Of a stretch of 8,433 nucleotides of DNA, positions 1 through 6,335 are shown piece after piece. Every line of letters starts with the position of its first letter. Position 1 is the first letter of the stretch. The translations under genes were made by a program, and so were the position numbers. A model generated the notes under the pieces. It ran no database searches. It was not told the origin of the DNA and worked only from the letters and a program-made list of their open reading frames with translations. Origin of the DNA: Lachnospiraceae bacterium (GTDB lineage: Bacteria; Bacillota_A; Clostridia; Lachnospirales; Lachnospiraceae); contig JAEEXJ010000118.1 of assembly GCA_016291475.1 (NCBI GenBank), positions 1-8,433 of the forward strand, written 5' to 3'.

Positions 1-57
1 TGATATCAGGTCGGGATCGTTTAACCTTGTAAGTGCATAGATGTTGATAGGTTTCAT
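1..57 (-). CDS. Start of an unidentified protein (5'-partial, runs off the left edge)
   Basis: An ATG at 57-55 opens a leftward frame that stays open to the window edge for 19 codons, beginning MKPINIYALTRLND. The composition looks like a real protein start, and it lies 23 nt after the stop of the DUF2809 gene on the same strand, so it could be the second gene of that operon. Against it, no convincing Shine-Dalgarno sequence precedes the ATG; the nearest purine-rich stretch is over 20 nt away. All three rightward frames meet stops within about 40 nt, so no rightward gene ends here. I do not recognise the family from so few residues. Confidence 0.4.
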   Translation of the reverse strand, partial: MKPINIYALTRLNDPDLIS

Positions 58-80
58 AATATAAGTATGAATCGAAAAAG

Positions 81-461
81 CTACTCTTTCATCCGTTTCC
101 TATACGAAATATACTCCGCCGCATAACAAGGCAGGATTCCTATCGTATAGCTGATCAGATCCTCCGGAGAAAAACCTGTTCCGATGATTATCCTCAGTAA
201 CCTGTTTGTGATTCCCAGCCTGTCACAAAATCCCCACAGCTGTAGGAACTCAACCGCAAAAGCAAATATCAGTATAGCCGTAGGCAAAACAAACCATTGG
301 ACAGGTCTGTCCGGGCTTACGCTCCTGCACAGTGTATAGAGAAGTATCACCACCAGCACGTCTCCCAGATAGTTCCTTACCCATCCGGAAGCATACATTC
401 CTATGACCACTTCGATCATAAGAAGAAGTATTGAAGCTATTATATAGACGGTTCTTTTCAT
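81..461 (-). CDS. DUF2809 family small integral membrane protein
   Basis: A 126-residue hydrophobic protein with about four membrane segments (roughly residues 5-25, 31-47, 56-76 and 101-118). It matches the DUF2809 pattern: a conserved YLGDVLVV block near residues 31-38, a membrane-embedded E71-x-x-Q glutamate/glutamine pair, and GTGFSPEDLISYTIG near 94-108. The function of this family is unknown; location in the cytoplasmic membrane is inferred. The start is uncertain. A GTG at 485 would add eight residues (MKRRIFLL), but the TATAAT box at 499-504 predicts a transcript beginning near 492, which leaves no room for a ribosome site before 485. The ATG at 461 has AAGAAGG 12 nt upstream, a slightly long spacing. 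It is divergent from the two-component operon and may share its regulator. Confidence 0.8.
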   Translation of the reverse strand: MKRTVYIIASILLLMIEVVIGMYASGWVRNYLGDVLVVILLYTLCRSVSPDRPVQWFVLPTAILIFAFAVEFLQLWGFCDRLGITNRLLRIIIGTGFSPEDLISYTIGILPCYAAEYISYRKRMKE

Positions 462-498
462 CAACAGAAAAATCCTTCTTTTCACTCATTCACCTATT

Positions 499-527
499 AT
501 TATAAGATAATCGAACTCTGCGGACAA
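499..527 (-). promoter_or_regulatory. Sigma-A-type promoter for the DUF2809 gene
   Basis: On the minus strand, TTGTCC (527-522) is followed after exactly 17 nt by a perfect TATAAT (504-499). The expected transcription start is near 492, giving a leader of about 30 nt to the ATG at 461. The -35 box abuts the 11-bp direct repeat of the divergent operon, so one bound regulator could affect both directions. Confidence 0.55.
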
Positions 528-530
528 ATT

Positions 531-563
531 GAATACATTTCGATTACATTTCTGTGTTATGTT
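531..563 (+). promoter_or_regulatory. Probable response-regulator box and promoter of the two-component operon
   Basis: Two head-to-tail 11-mers, GAATACATTTC (531-541) and GATTACATTTC (542-552), match at 10 of 11 positions with no spacer. OmpR/PhoB-family regulators bind tandem half-sites at 11-bp spacing as head-to-tail dimers. Downstream, TGTTATGTT (555-563) resembles an extended -10 element, while no good -35 sits at the right distance. The repeat covers the -35 position, the arrangement seen at PhoB-activated promoters. The transcript would start about 20 nt before the ATG at 591. Autoactivation is inferred from position and spacing only. Confidence 0.5.
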
Positions 564-579
564 CTTTGTGTGCACAAAC

Positions 580-584
580 GGAGG
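580..584 (+). promoter_or_regulatory. Ribosome binding site fixing the response regulator start
   Basis: GGAGG stands 6 nt before the ATG at 591. An in-frame GTG at 570 would place this site inside the coding region and adds seven residues before the conserved N-terminal strand, so 591 is chosen. Confidence 0.85.
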
Positions 585-590
585 CAGATC

Positions 591-1274
591 ATGATCGATA
601 TCTTATTAATTGAAGACGATCCGGATATAGCGGATAATCTGCAGGAATATCTGGGCAATGTAAGCGGCGGCGAATGGCGTATCCATATCGCGGATAACGG
701 AGACGACGGTCTCGAACTTGCGACGCAGACGCTTTATTCCCTTATCCTTCTGGATATCGGTCTTCCAGGCCGTGACGGATTTGAAATATGCAAAAGCTTA
801 AGGAGACGCGGCATACAGACTCCCGTGATCTTCGTTACCGCAAGATTTACCGAAGAAGATATTCTTAAAGGGTATGAGTTCGGCGGGGACGATTATATCG
901 TAAAGCCCTTCTCCATGGCCCAGCTTGCCGCCAAGATCAAAGTATTCCTGAAAAGGTACTGTGAAGCGGATTGCCTTTCCGTTTCATATCTGAATCTTAC
1001 CGCGGACAGTAAAGAAAGAAAACTTTATGCGGGCGGCAAAGAAATATCTCTTTTGCCCAGAGAATTCGACGTACTGTTCTATCTCATGCAGCACCCGGAG
1101 AGGCTGGTTTCAAAGGAAGAACTTCTGGTCCGCGTATGGGGATCTGACAGTGATGCCATCCCCCGCAATCTCGACAACCCCATTAAGAACATACGAAAAG
1201 CCATAGCCTCATCCGAAGCGGTAATAGTCACCCGGCGCGGATACGGCTACAGGCTGGAGGCAGGAAATGTCTAA
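591..1274 (+). CDS. OmpR/PhoB-family DNA-binding response regulator
   Basis: A 227-residue response regulator of normal length. The receiver domain (about 1-120) has the acidic pocket E8-D9-D10, phosphoacceptor D55 in LILLDIGLPG, switch residue T83 in FVTAR and K105 in the VKPF motif, so it should be phosphorylatable. The C-terminal part (about 130-225) is a winged-helix trans_reg_C domain: LPREFDVLFYL leads in, KEELLVRVWG precedes the recognition helix region, and TRRGYGYRLE forms the wing. It should be a cytoplasmic transcription factor controlled by the kinase encoded immediately downstream, whose start codon overlaps this gene's end by 8 nt. The 11-bp direct repeat upstream of the gene is its likely own target. 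The target genes beyond that, and the specific named system, cannot be told from sequence. Confidence 0.96.
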   Translation: MIDILLIEDDPDIADNLQEYLGNVSGGEWRIHIADNGDDGLELATQTLYSLILLDIGLPGRDGFEICKSLRRRGIQTPVIFVTARFTEEDILKGYEFGGDDYIVKPFSMAQLAAKIKVFLKRYCEADCLSVSYLNLTADSKERKLYAGGKEISLLPREFDVLFYLMQHPERLVSKEELLVRVWGSDSDAIPRNLDNPIKNIRKAIASSEAVIVTRRGYGYRLEAGNV

Positions 1275-2949
1275 GACAAGAAAAAGAAAACTGAATATAA
1301 AGGAAGAACCTAAGATCATTCTTTTTACGACGGTGATATGTGCGGCATTATGTCTTCTTATGATCCCGCTTGTAAGAAATACCGTGGTTTCATTCATCTA
1401 CTCCATTGAGGGTCAGACATATGTCAGATCCTATATGAGAACTTATCTGAGACTCACACAAAACCTTGAGGATGGCACAAGTGAGGAACCTAAATCCGAC
1501 GACTTCGATTCCATGGAAGATATTATCAATGTTTATTACAGTGTGCTTAACGATAAGACAGCCATCTCGGAATTTGAAATAGGATTACCCGGAGCAGCGG
1601 CATTGTCTGTCCCGCTTTACAGATACGGTGGAACGGTATGGATTGCAGACAGGAACACGAAAGAATTTGTCACAAGGGGTGATTACGTGGTACTGCGTGA
1701 GGGCGGAAAAAGAATGCTCTGTGACATAAGGGCATGTTATTCCGAAGAAGAATTGTCCCGCATATGTGAGCTTTTCAACAAGACTCTTGAGGAACCGACG
1801 TATATAGATGACATCCGTCAGTTTGATTATGTATATCCCTATATAGATAAGTATGTTTACAGAGACGGGATTGCCTACCCCCTTGTAATTACATTTCGTG
1901 ATCCCGAAGGGGATAAAAGTTTTATTTCCGATATTCCCTTTGAATACGATCCGGCTGAAATTATAGAATCCGCAGAATGCATACTGGCGGATGACCTGCT
2001 TGATCCGGAGGATATGACATATCAGAAAGCTGTCAGAATCGCAGAAGATCATTACGCCCGGTTTGCAATGGATTATACAAATTATCCCTTGGATAATATC
2101 CACGATTTCGAAAGAGGATACATCGTCAAGGTAACATCGGAAAAAACCGACAGATATGTTATCTGCCAGGCAGAAGTGATCAATTATAAGGGCATACTGA
2201 ATTATGCAACTGCTGCCGCATGGCTTATCATCATCCTGTTTGGCTCCATCACCGCTTTAGTCCTGTGCAGGAAAGCAAAACGCAAACGGGAAAAAGCGGA
2301 ATACGAAAGAAGTGTCACAAACGCACTGGCACATAACTACAAATCATCACTGATGGTTTTAAGGAGCTGCGCGGAAAACCTGATCTGGGGCGTGTCGGGC
2401 GAAAAGAAAACTCAGTATGAGCAGAAGATCATCTCAGAGACAGACCGTATGAACGAAGCGACCGAGAAGATTCTTTCATTCTACAGGACAGGTGTCGCCG
2501 GATATGAACCTGTTTCGGAGACCATTGATACATCTGCGGTATGCAGAAAACTGATAGATAAATATGAAAACATATCCGCAGAAAGAAAGCTTGAATGGAA
2601 AGTGGATGATGCAGATAAATTCGAATTTGAGGGAGATACGGTTCTGTTTTCAATGGCAATGGATAATCTCATCGGAAACGCCGCAAAGTATGCTGCGAGC
2701 GGTTCTGCAGTCGTTATCAGGACGGACAGTTCAGGCATGACTCTTGAGAACAAGTGGAATCCCGTAGATAAATTCATTAAGAAACCAAAGCTTTTCTTTG
2801 AAGCATTCGTCACAGGCGATGACACTCCCGGAAGATCCAATTCCGGCCTTGGACTCAGCGTTGCAAAGGACCTTCTTAATCGCATGAAGCTTAAGATCAC
2901 CGCAAAGCCGGACCGGGAAAAAGTCACATTCGAGATCAGAAAGAAATAA
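1267..2949 (+). CDS. Membrane sensor histidine kinase with a large extracellular domain
   Basis: A 560-residue kinase partner of the preceding regulator, starting at an ATG with GGAGG (1256-1260) 6 nt before it, inside the regulator's last codons. One membrane helix (about 17-40) and a second (about 313-336) bracket an extracellular region of roughly 270 residues that matches no sensor fold I recognise. The cytoplasmic part has a HisKA-like helix with phosphoacceptor H356 in AHNYKSSL, an N-box with D466, N467 and N471 in DNLIGNAAKY, an F-box (LFFEAF) and a G2 box at 527-530 (GLGL). It deviates from consensus: the acidic residue normally after the histidine is N357, the following T-P is S-S, and the G1 box is replaced by ENKW (494-497) instead of D-x-G. 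Relaxed G1 boxes occur in some Gram-positive kinases, so activity is still likely. An intrinsic terminator follows. Confidence 0.94.
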   Translation: MSKTRKRKLNIKEEPKIILFTTVICAALCLLMIPLVRNTVVSFIYSIEGQTYVRSYMRTYLRLTQNLEDGTSEEPKSDDFDSMEDIINVYYSVLNDKTAISEFEIGLPGAAALSVPLYRYGGTVWIADRNTKEFVTRGDYVVLREGGKRMLCDIRACYSEEELSRICELFNKTLEEPTYIDDIRQFDYVYPYIDKYVYRDGIAYPLVITFRDPEGDKSFISDIPFEYDPAEIIESAECILADDLLDPEDMTYQKAVRIAEDHYARFAMDYTNYPLDNIHDFERGYIVKVTSEKTDRYVICQAEVINYKGILNYATAAAWLIIILFGSITALVLCRKAKRKREKAEYERSVTNALAHNYKSSLMVLRSCAENLIWGVSGEKKTQYEQKIISETDRMNEATEKILSFYRTGVAGYEPVSETIDTSAVCRKLIDKYENISAERKLEWKVDDADKFEFEGDTVLFSMAMDNLIGNAAKYAASGSAVVIRTDSSGMTLENKWNPVDKFIKKPKLFFEAFVTGDDTPGRSNSGLGLSVAKDLLNRMKLKITAKPDREKVTFEIRKK

Positions 2950-2956
2950 ATATGTT

Positions 2957-2992
2957 AAGAGGTACGGCGGATATCCACCGTACCTCTTTTTT
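2957..2992 (+). terminator. Rho-independent terminator of the two-component operon
   Basis: An 11-bp perfect stem, AAGAGGTACGG (2957-2967) against CCGTACCTCTT (2978-2988), is followed by a run of six T (2987-2992). The 10-nt loop contains GGATATCC, itself self-complementary. It begins 8 nt after the kinase stop. On the opposite strand there is no T-run after the stem, so it should work mainly rightward. Confidence 0.93.
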
Positions 2993-3034
2993 GTGTCTCA
3001 AGGACTGTTCGTGATCCGAAGAATCACACTGACT

Positions 3035-3072
3035 CAAAGTCTACTTCAAAGTCTACTGTCCGGTAGACTTTG
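3035..3072. repeat. Two direct copies plus one inverted copy of CAAAGTCTAC
   Basis: CAAAGTCTAC occurs at 3035-3044 and 3047-3056 (12-bp period), and its exact reverse complement lies at 3063-3072. The inverted copy can pair with either direct copy. With the nearer one it forms a 10-bp stem with a 6-nt loop. The unit lies just past the stop of the leftward permease gene. A 3'-end processing or weak termination role is possible, but neither strand shows a T-run. A smaller GTGAT/ATCAC hairpin (3011-3027) lies next to it. Confidence 0.65.
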
Positions 3073-3074
3073 GA

Positions 3075-3920
3075 TCAGATATCCAGCTTCTTATCGAGTA
3101 TATTCTTTGAAATGCGGTACATGACCACCGCGGTAATCCCATAGATCAGGATGTTCACCAGCGACCTGTCGACTTCAGTCACAAAAACCGTTTCCGGTCC
3201 AAAGATGTCATAGCCTTTACCTGTCATAAAAAAGCTTTCTCCGCACATAATCTCTATCCTGTTAAACAGATCCACGATAAGGACATGAATATAGTACATG
3301 ACAATCCCGGTCAGAAATATGACGCCTTTCTTTTGAAGGATGCTGTATTTCCCGCAGATACGGCTTGCCAGTGTCAGCGTAAAGATGAAGGATATATAGA
3401 TATTAACGGCGATAACGGCAAAGGCAATGATGAAAATGAGAATGGTCATAACCGTCTTAAGACCGGGTGCCCGAAGACTGTTCATTTCATAGGTTTCGAT
3501 CAGATCACCGTAAACATTTCCGACTCCCCAGCGTTCAACTCTTCTTGCGGTCACAGCATCGGAAATACCGAGCCCGGCAAAAAATATGACGATCATAATT
3601 CCGGTCCACAAAAATGCACATTTCAGATTCGTCTGAAGATGAACATGATTCTTTACTGGAAAAGAAAGGCTTATAAGCCCCTCATCGGTAAAAAGAATGT
3701 TGTAATATCTTTTTACCATCATAATTGCGGCACATAAAATAAATAACGCGCTGATGATCGTAAGTACGGTTTTCATGATGAATGCCCTGTCTGTAGATGC
3801 ACCGTTTGATATTGCGGAGCAGATTACGGAAATAGCGGAATATATGGCGACAAAACCCGTTATGAAGAGCATCATCTTTCTGATATCTTTATTTTCCAGC
3901 TTATATAATCTCCTGTTCAT
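3075..3920 (-). CDS. ABC transporter membrane subunit (ABC-2 type), third gene of the GntR operon
   Basis: A 281-residue protein with six predicted membrane segments (about 17-37, 51-69, 101-120, 157-187, 199-219 and 253-273). Between the second and third lies a cytoplasmic LFTDEGLISLSFPV stretch, typical of permeases that accompany YtrA-type GntR regulators and BcrA/YtrB-like ATPases. It should form the membrane channel of an exporter or lipid-interacting transporter with the ATPase encoded just upstream. The start ATG overlaps the ATPase stop (ATGA), and GGAGG lies 7 nt before it, so the two are translationally coupled. Substrate is unknown; relatives are often linked to cell-envelope antibiotics, which is family knowledge and not shown here. 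No periplasmic binding protein is nearby. Confidence 0.85.
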   Translation of the reverse strand: MNRRLYKLENKDIRKMMLFITGFVAIYSAISVICSAISNGASTDRAFIMKTVLTIISALFILCAAIMMVKRYYNILFTDEGLISLSFPVKNHVHLQTNLKCAFLWTGIMIVIFFAGLGISDAVTARRVERWGVGNVYGDLIETYEMNSLRAPGLKTVMTILIFIIAFAVIAVNIYISFIFTLTLASRICGKYSILQKKGVIFLTGIVMYYIHVLIVDLFNRIEIMCGESFFMTGKGYDIFGPETVFVTEVDRSLVNILIYGITAVVMYRISKNILDKKLDI

Positions 3921-4612
3921 CTGAATTCCTCCATATACGCATCCGCAAGGGATTTTCCGGTCTCGCTGCGGATCTCATCAACGGATCTGTGGAAAAGAAT
4001 GCTTCCATCTTTTATAAAGACTGCTTCGTCAAGTATCTGTTCTACATCTCCTATCTGGTGAGTCGTGATAAGAAGTGATGACTCTTCCGGAACACACCCC
4101 AGCATGATCCTGATGATATTCTCCCTGGCCACAGGATCGACTCCGTTAAACGGTTCATCCAAAACAAAAAGTTTTGCTTTTCTGGACATAGTGAGAACTA
4201 TAAGAAGCTTCTCTGCATTTCCCTTTGAGAGCTTCCCCACATGATCGGTAACATCCAACTTCAGTTCCTGAAGTTTTTCTGCAGCGGTCTTTTTATCGAA
4301 GTCATCATACATAAGTTCGTACATATCGAGGAGATCGCTTATCCTGCTTTCCTTTCTGAAAGGGACTCTGTCGGGAGAATAAGACAATACAGCCTTTGTT
4401 TTCTCACCAACCTCTTCACCGCAGATCCTGATGCATTTATCTACATCACAGAGCATTCCGGTGACTAGCTTGATAAATGTGGTCTTGCCGCTTCCGTTGG
4501 GTCCGAACATTCCCACTATCTTCCCGGATTCCAGGTTCAGGCTTACTTTGTTAAGGGCTTTCTTTTTACCGTAAGTATATGTAAGATCCTTGCATTCAAG
4601 TATTGTGCTCAT
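3917..4612 (-). CDS. ABC transporter ATP-binding protein (YtrB/BcrA-like)
   Basis: A 231-residue nucleotide-binding subunit containing the usual elements. Walker A is GPNGSGKTT (37-45), the signature is LSKGN (128-132), and Walker B is LFVLDEP with D152 and catalytic E153, followed by a GVDP D-loop and switch H185 in TTHQ. The Q-loop glutamine is replaced by aspartate (D81 in SPDRVPF), which I also associate with GntR-linked members of this group. It should energise the permease encoded directly after it, at the inner face of the membrane. The ATG is preceded by GAGGTGAG, and a 9-nt gap separates it from the GntR stop, so the three genes form one operon. Homodimeric or heterodimeric assembly cannot be decided. 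Confidence 0.95.
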   Translation of the reverse strand: MSTILECKDLTYTYGKKKALNKVSLNLESGKIVGMFGPNGSGKTTFIKLVTGMLCDVDKCIRICGEEVGEKTKAVLSYSPDRVPFRKESRISDLLDMYELMYDDFDKKTAAEKLQELKLDVTDHVGKLSKGNAEKLLIVLTMSRKAKLFVLDEPFNGVDPVARENIIRIMLGCVPEESSLLITTHQIGDVEQILDEAVFIKDGSILFHRSVDEIRSETGKSLADAYMEEFR

Positions 4613-4621
4613 ATTCTCACC

Positions 4622-4966
4622 TCACAAAAGCCCGATGGCTTCCTCTCTGTCTATTCCAAGTTCCTTCATCCTGGCCATGAATTCCGCAGCAGATCTCTTA
4701 GCAAGCTCTCTTCTCGTCCTGTCGATGAGCTTTCTGTCTTCCGTCACAAACCTTCCGCTTGTACGCTGCGTGTAAACAAGCCCCAGCTTCTCAAGTTCAC
4801 CGAAGGCCTTCTGCATCGTATTGGGATTGACCGCGGCTTCCACCGCCAGCTCTCTCACTGCCGGAAGCTTGTCACCCGGAGCAAATTTTCCGGATACGAT
4901 ATCCGATTCTATCTTCTCTACGATCTGTATGAAGATCGGTTTGTCAGAGTCCAAATTCCAAGGCAT
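4622..4966 (-). CDS. GntR-family transcriptional repressor, YtrA subfamily
   Basis: A 114-residue regulator. The winged-helix domain spans about 10-75, with LPAVRELA (34-41), the recognition-helix motif NPNTMQKAF (47-55), LEKLGLV and a wing near TSGRFV (69-74). The C-terminal 40 residues are helical only. This short tail, with no large ligand-binding domain, is the YtrA-type architecture, where the tail serves in dimerisation. It is the first gene of an operon with the ABC ATPase and permease, and GGGAGGTGA precedes its ATG. YtrA-type proteins usually repress their own transporter operon and release on envelope stress. An inverted repeat overlapping the promoter upstream (5005-5024) fits that. 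The inducer is unknown. Confidence 0.94.
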   Translation of the reverse strand: MPWNLDSDKPIFIQIVEKIESDIVSGKFAPGDKLPAVRELAVEAAVNPNTMQKAFGELEKLGLVYTQRTSGRFVTEDRKLIDRTRRELAKRSAAEFMARMKELGIDREEAIGLL

Positions 4967-5002
4967 CCCGTCACCTCCCGAAATATCAAAAACAAAGAAT
5001 AT

Positions 5003-5024
5003 ATTGTACCACTTGAATAGTACA
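5003..5024 (-). promoter_or_regulatory. Promoter -10 and likely GntR operator of the ABC operon
   Basis: On the minus strand TACAAT (5008-5003) is a good -10 box about 37 nt before the ATG at 4966; the matching -35 is weak. The inverted repeat TGTAC (5005-5009) and GTACA (5020-5024), with 10 nt between the arms, overlaps this box. Autoregulatory YtrA-type repressors commonly bind symmetric sites overlapping the promoter core. No binding data; assigned from position and symmetry. Confidence 0.5.
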
Positions 5025-5044
5025 GTAACACAGTATTCGTTTCC

Positions 5045-5073
5045 TGTAAAGTGAATATAAAAAATGCTATAAT
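5045..5073 (+). promoter_or_regulatory. Extended -10 promoter for the DUF3592-type gene
   Basis: TGCTATAAT (5065-5073) is a perfect extended -10 element. The -35 position, 17 nt upstream (TGTAAA, 5045-5050), matches the consensus at only three of six bases, as is common for extended -10 promoters. The predicted start is near 5080, inside the hairpin described next. Confidence 0.65.
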
Positions 5074-5076
5074 GAC

Positions 5077-5107
5077 GAAGGCGGAACAGGGAACTGTTCC
5101 TGCCTTC
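5077..5107 (+). promoter_or_regulatory. Perfect inverted repeat at the transcription start / 5' leader hairpin
   Basis: GAAGGC and GGAACAG (5077-5089) pair with CTGTTCC (5094-5100) and GCCTTC (5102-5107): a 13-bp stem with one bulged T (5101) and a GGAA tetraloop of the GNRA class. No T-run follows on either strand, so it is not an intrinsic terminator. It lies 29 nt before the start codon. It could stabilise the transcript's 5' end, be a regulatory leader, or act as a DNA operator over the start site. Confidence 0.6.
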
Positions 5108-5136
5108 ACCAAATGTTAAAAGGGAGGTAGCGGATT

Positions 5137-5550
5137 ATGCTTTCAACCATATTGTTAATCTGTGGCGGAGTGCTGTATGCGATAGCATGGGCTGCATTGT
5201 GCCTTTCGAAATACCATAAATGGAACAGAAGAAAAAAGAATTGCACCCGGGAAATATCTGCAGAGGTGATCAAAGTTTTGGAAAGAAAACCAATGCGCGG
5301 TTCATCCATGCTCTATAAGCCTGTCTTCAGGCCTATGGATGCACCGGAGGGCACGGTCATAGACTCTGCCTATTATTCGAATCTGATCTCCTTTAAGGTC
5401 GGAGATATTGTCACGCTGTTTGTCAATCCGAATAACATTCAGGAATTCCTGTACAAAGATGACTCCCTGAATAAAGGAAAAACCGCAGATATAATATGCT
5501 GTATTATACCTGCGGCCATTATTATTATCTGGATCCTGCTTTCGCTCTGA
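5137..5550 (+). CDS. Small DUF3592-type membrane protein
   Basis: A 137-residue protein with one N-terminal helix (about 3-23), a basic stretch KYHKWNRRKK facing the cytoplasm, a soluble beta-rich core (about 36-106) and a C-terminal helix (about 117-136). The core order (an AEVIKV strand, Y-K-P-V-F-RP, then ISFKVGDIVTLFVNP and a F-x-Y end) resembles the DUF3592 fold found between two membrane helices. Function is unknown. The start is well supported by GGGAGG (5122-5127) 9 nt before the ATG and by its own extended -10 promoter. It appears monocistronic, divergent from the GntR operon and convergent with the methyltransferase. The similarity to DUF3592 is judged by eye. Confidence 0.82.
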   Translation: MLSTILLICGGVLYAIAWAALCLSKYHKWNRRKKNCTREISAEVIKVLERKPMRGSSMLYKPVFRPMDAPEGTVIDSAYYSNLISFKVGDIVTLFVNPNNIQEFLYKDDSLNKGKTADIICCIIPAAIIIIWILLSL

Positions 5551-5604
5551 GAAACAGAGAGGACAGTTTAGCCGTTTCTTATCTGGACCCTGCTTTTGCT
5601 TTGA
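5525..5604. repeat. 26-bp imperfect direct duplication at the convergent gene ends
   Basis: The segments 5525-5550 and 5579-5604 match at 23 of 26 positions, with 28 nt between them. The first encodes the last seven residues and stop of the DUF3592-type protein (IWILLSL) on the plus strand. The second, read on the minus strand, encodes the end of the methyltransferase (KAKAGSR and stop). The same sequence thus serves as the 3' end of two genes in opposite directions. Confidence 0.75.
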
Positions 5605-6325
5605 TGAGCATGAAGTCCGGCTTGTGAAGATTGTCACTGTAGTCAGGATATTTAGCTATTATCTCCTCATCGGGATATGGCTCAAGTACCTTCTCCACGG
5701 TAAATCCGTGATCCGTGAGCGTATTGATGATCGTTGAGAACATCCTGTGGTATTTCTTGACGCCTTCAACAAACCATTCGGATTCTTTTTCACTTTCGAC
5801 ACAGTAATTCTTCACATTAACATGAAGCTTGCGCCCATTCTCATCTCTGGTCCAACGCTCTCCGTCTGTGTGACAGGTGTTTAAGGGATGCTCCTGAGAA
5901 TAGATGAAGTAACCGCCCTTTACCAGCTTGTCAGCTATCTTACCCACCACCCCGTCAAAATCCTCGATATAGTGCATGGCAAGTGAGCTGATGACAACAT
6001 CGAAATCTCCCTCTGCTTTTTCCAGATCTTCCATGGGAAGCCTTAAGTATTCTATCTTTTCATCGGAATTTTCCTGCTTTGCAATCTCAAGCATCTTCTC
6101 GGAGATATCGATTCCGACGACTTTTTCCGCACCCATTTCCACGAATTTCTTACAATGCTCACCGAAGCCGCAGCCCAGATCCAGCACTCTCTTACCTTGC
6201 AGATCAGGGAGCAGGGAAAATAATGCCGGCATTTCAAACAAAATGTTTGCGTTTACTTCTCTTTCACGGATTTTCTTGTATCCCTCGAAAAAAATCTCAT
6301 TATCATAAATGTTCTGTTTGGCCAT
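5579..6325 (-). CDS. Class I SAM-dependent methyltransferase
   Basis: A 248-residue cytoplasmic enzyme of the Methyltransf_11/UbiE-like group. Motif I is VLDLGCGFG (47-55), which binds S-adenosylmethionine. D73 in VVGIDIS ends strand 2 and should contact the ribose. FDVVISSLAMHY (about 108-119) is the strand 4 region, and LVKGGYFIYSQEHP is motif III. The C-terminal part (about 145-248) is the variable substrate region. The methyl acceptor is not predictable. An in-frame ATG 33 codons upstream (6424) is rejected, because the chosen ATG has AGGAG 5 nt before it and MAKQNIYDNEIFF begins the conserved N-terminus, while the extra residues look like translated non-coding DNA. The last few residues, AGSR, lie in a short duplicated sequence and may be a recent change of the C-terminus. 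Confidence 0.93.
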   Translation of the reverse strand: MAKQNIYDNEIFFEGYKKIREREVNANILFEMPALFSLLPDLQGKRVLDLGCGFGEHCKKFVEMGAEKVVGIDISEKMLEIAKQENSDEKIEYLRLPMEDLEKAEGDFDVVISSLAMHYIEDFDGVVGKIADKLVKGGYFIYSQEHPLNTCHTDGERWTRDENGRKLHVNVKNYCVESEKESEWFVEGVKKYHRMFSTIINTLTDHGFTVEKVLEPYPDEEIIAKYPDYSDNLHKPDFMLIKAKAGSR

Positions 6326-6330
6326 GTTTT

Positions 6331-6335
6331 CTCCT
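6331..6335 (-). promoter_or_regulatory. Ribosome binding site fixing the methyltransferase start
   Basis: AGGAG on the minus strand, 5 nt before the ATG at 6325. It rules out the longer reading from 6424, which has no comparable site. Confidence 0.8.

Noticed and set aside
570..590. GTG start adding seven residues to the response regulator
   Set aside because: The GGAGG site lies inside this extension and points to the ATG at 591, where receiver domains normally begin.
2481..2927. 148-residue minus-strand frame opposite the kinase
   Set aside because: It is the antisense shadow of the conserved kinase catalytic domain.
3285..3737. 150-residue plus-strand open frame
   Set aside because: It lies wholly opposite the permease gene, has no ribosome site or protein-like pattern, and the minus-strand protein has clear membrane segments and family motifs.
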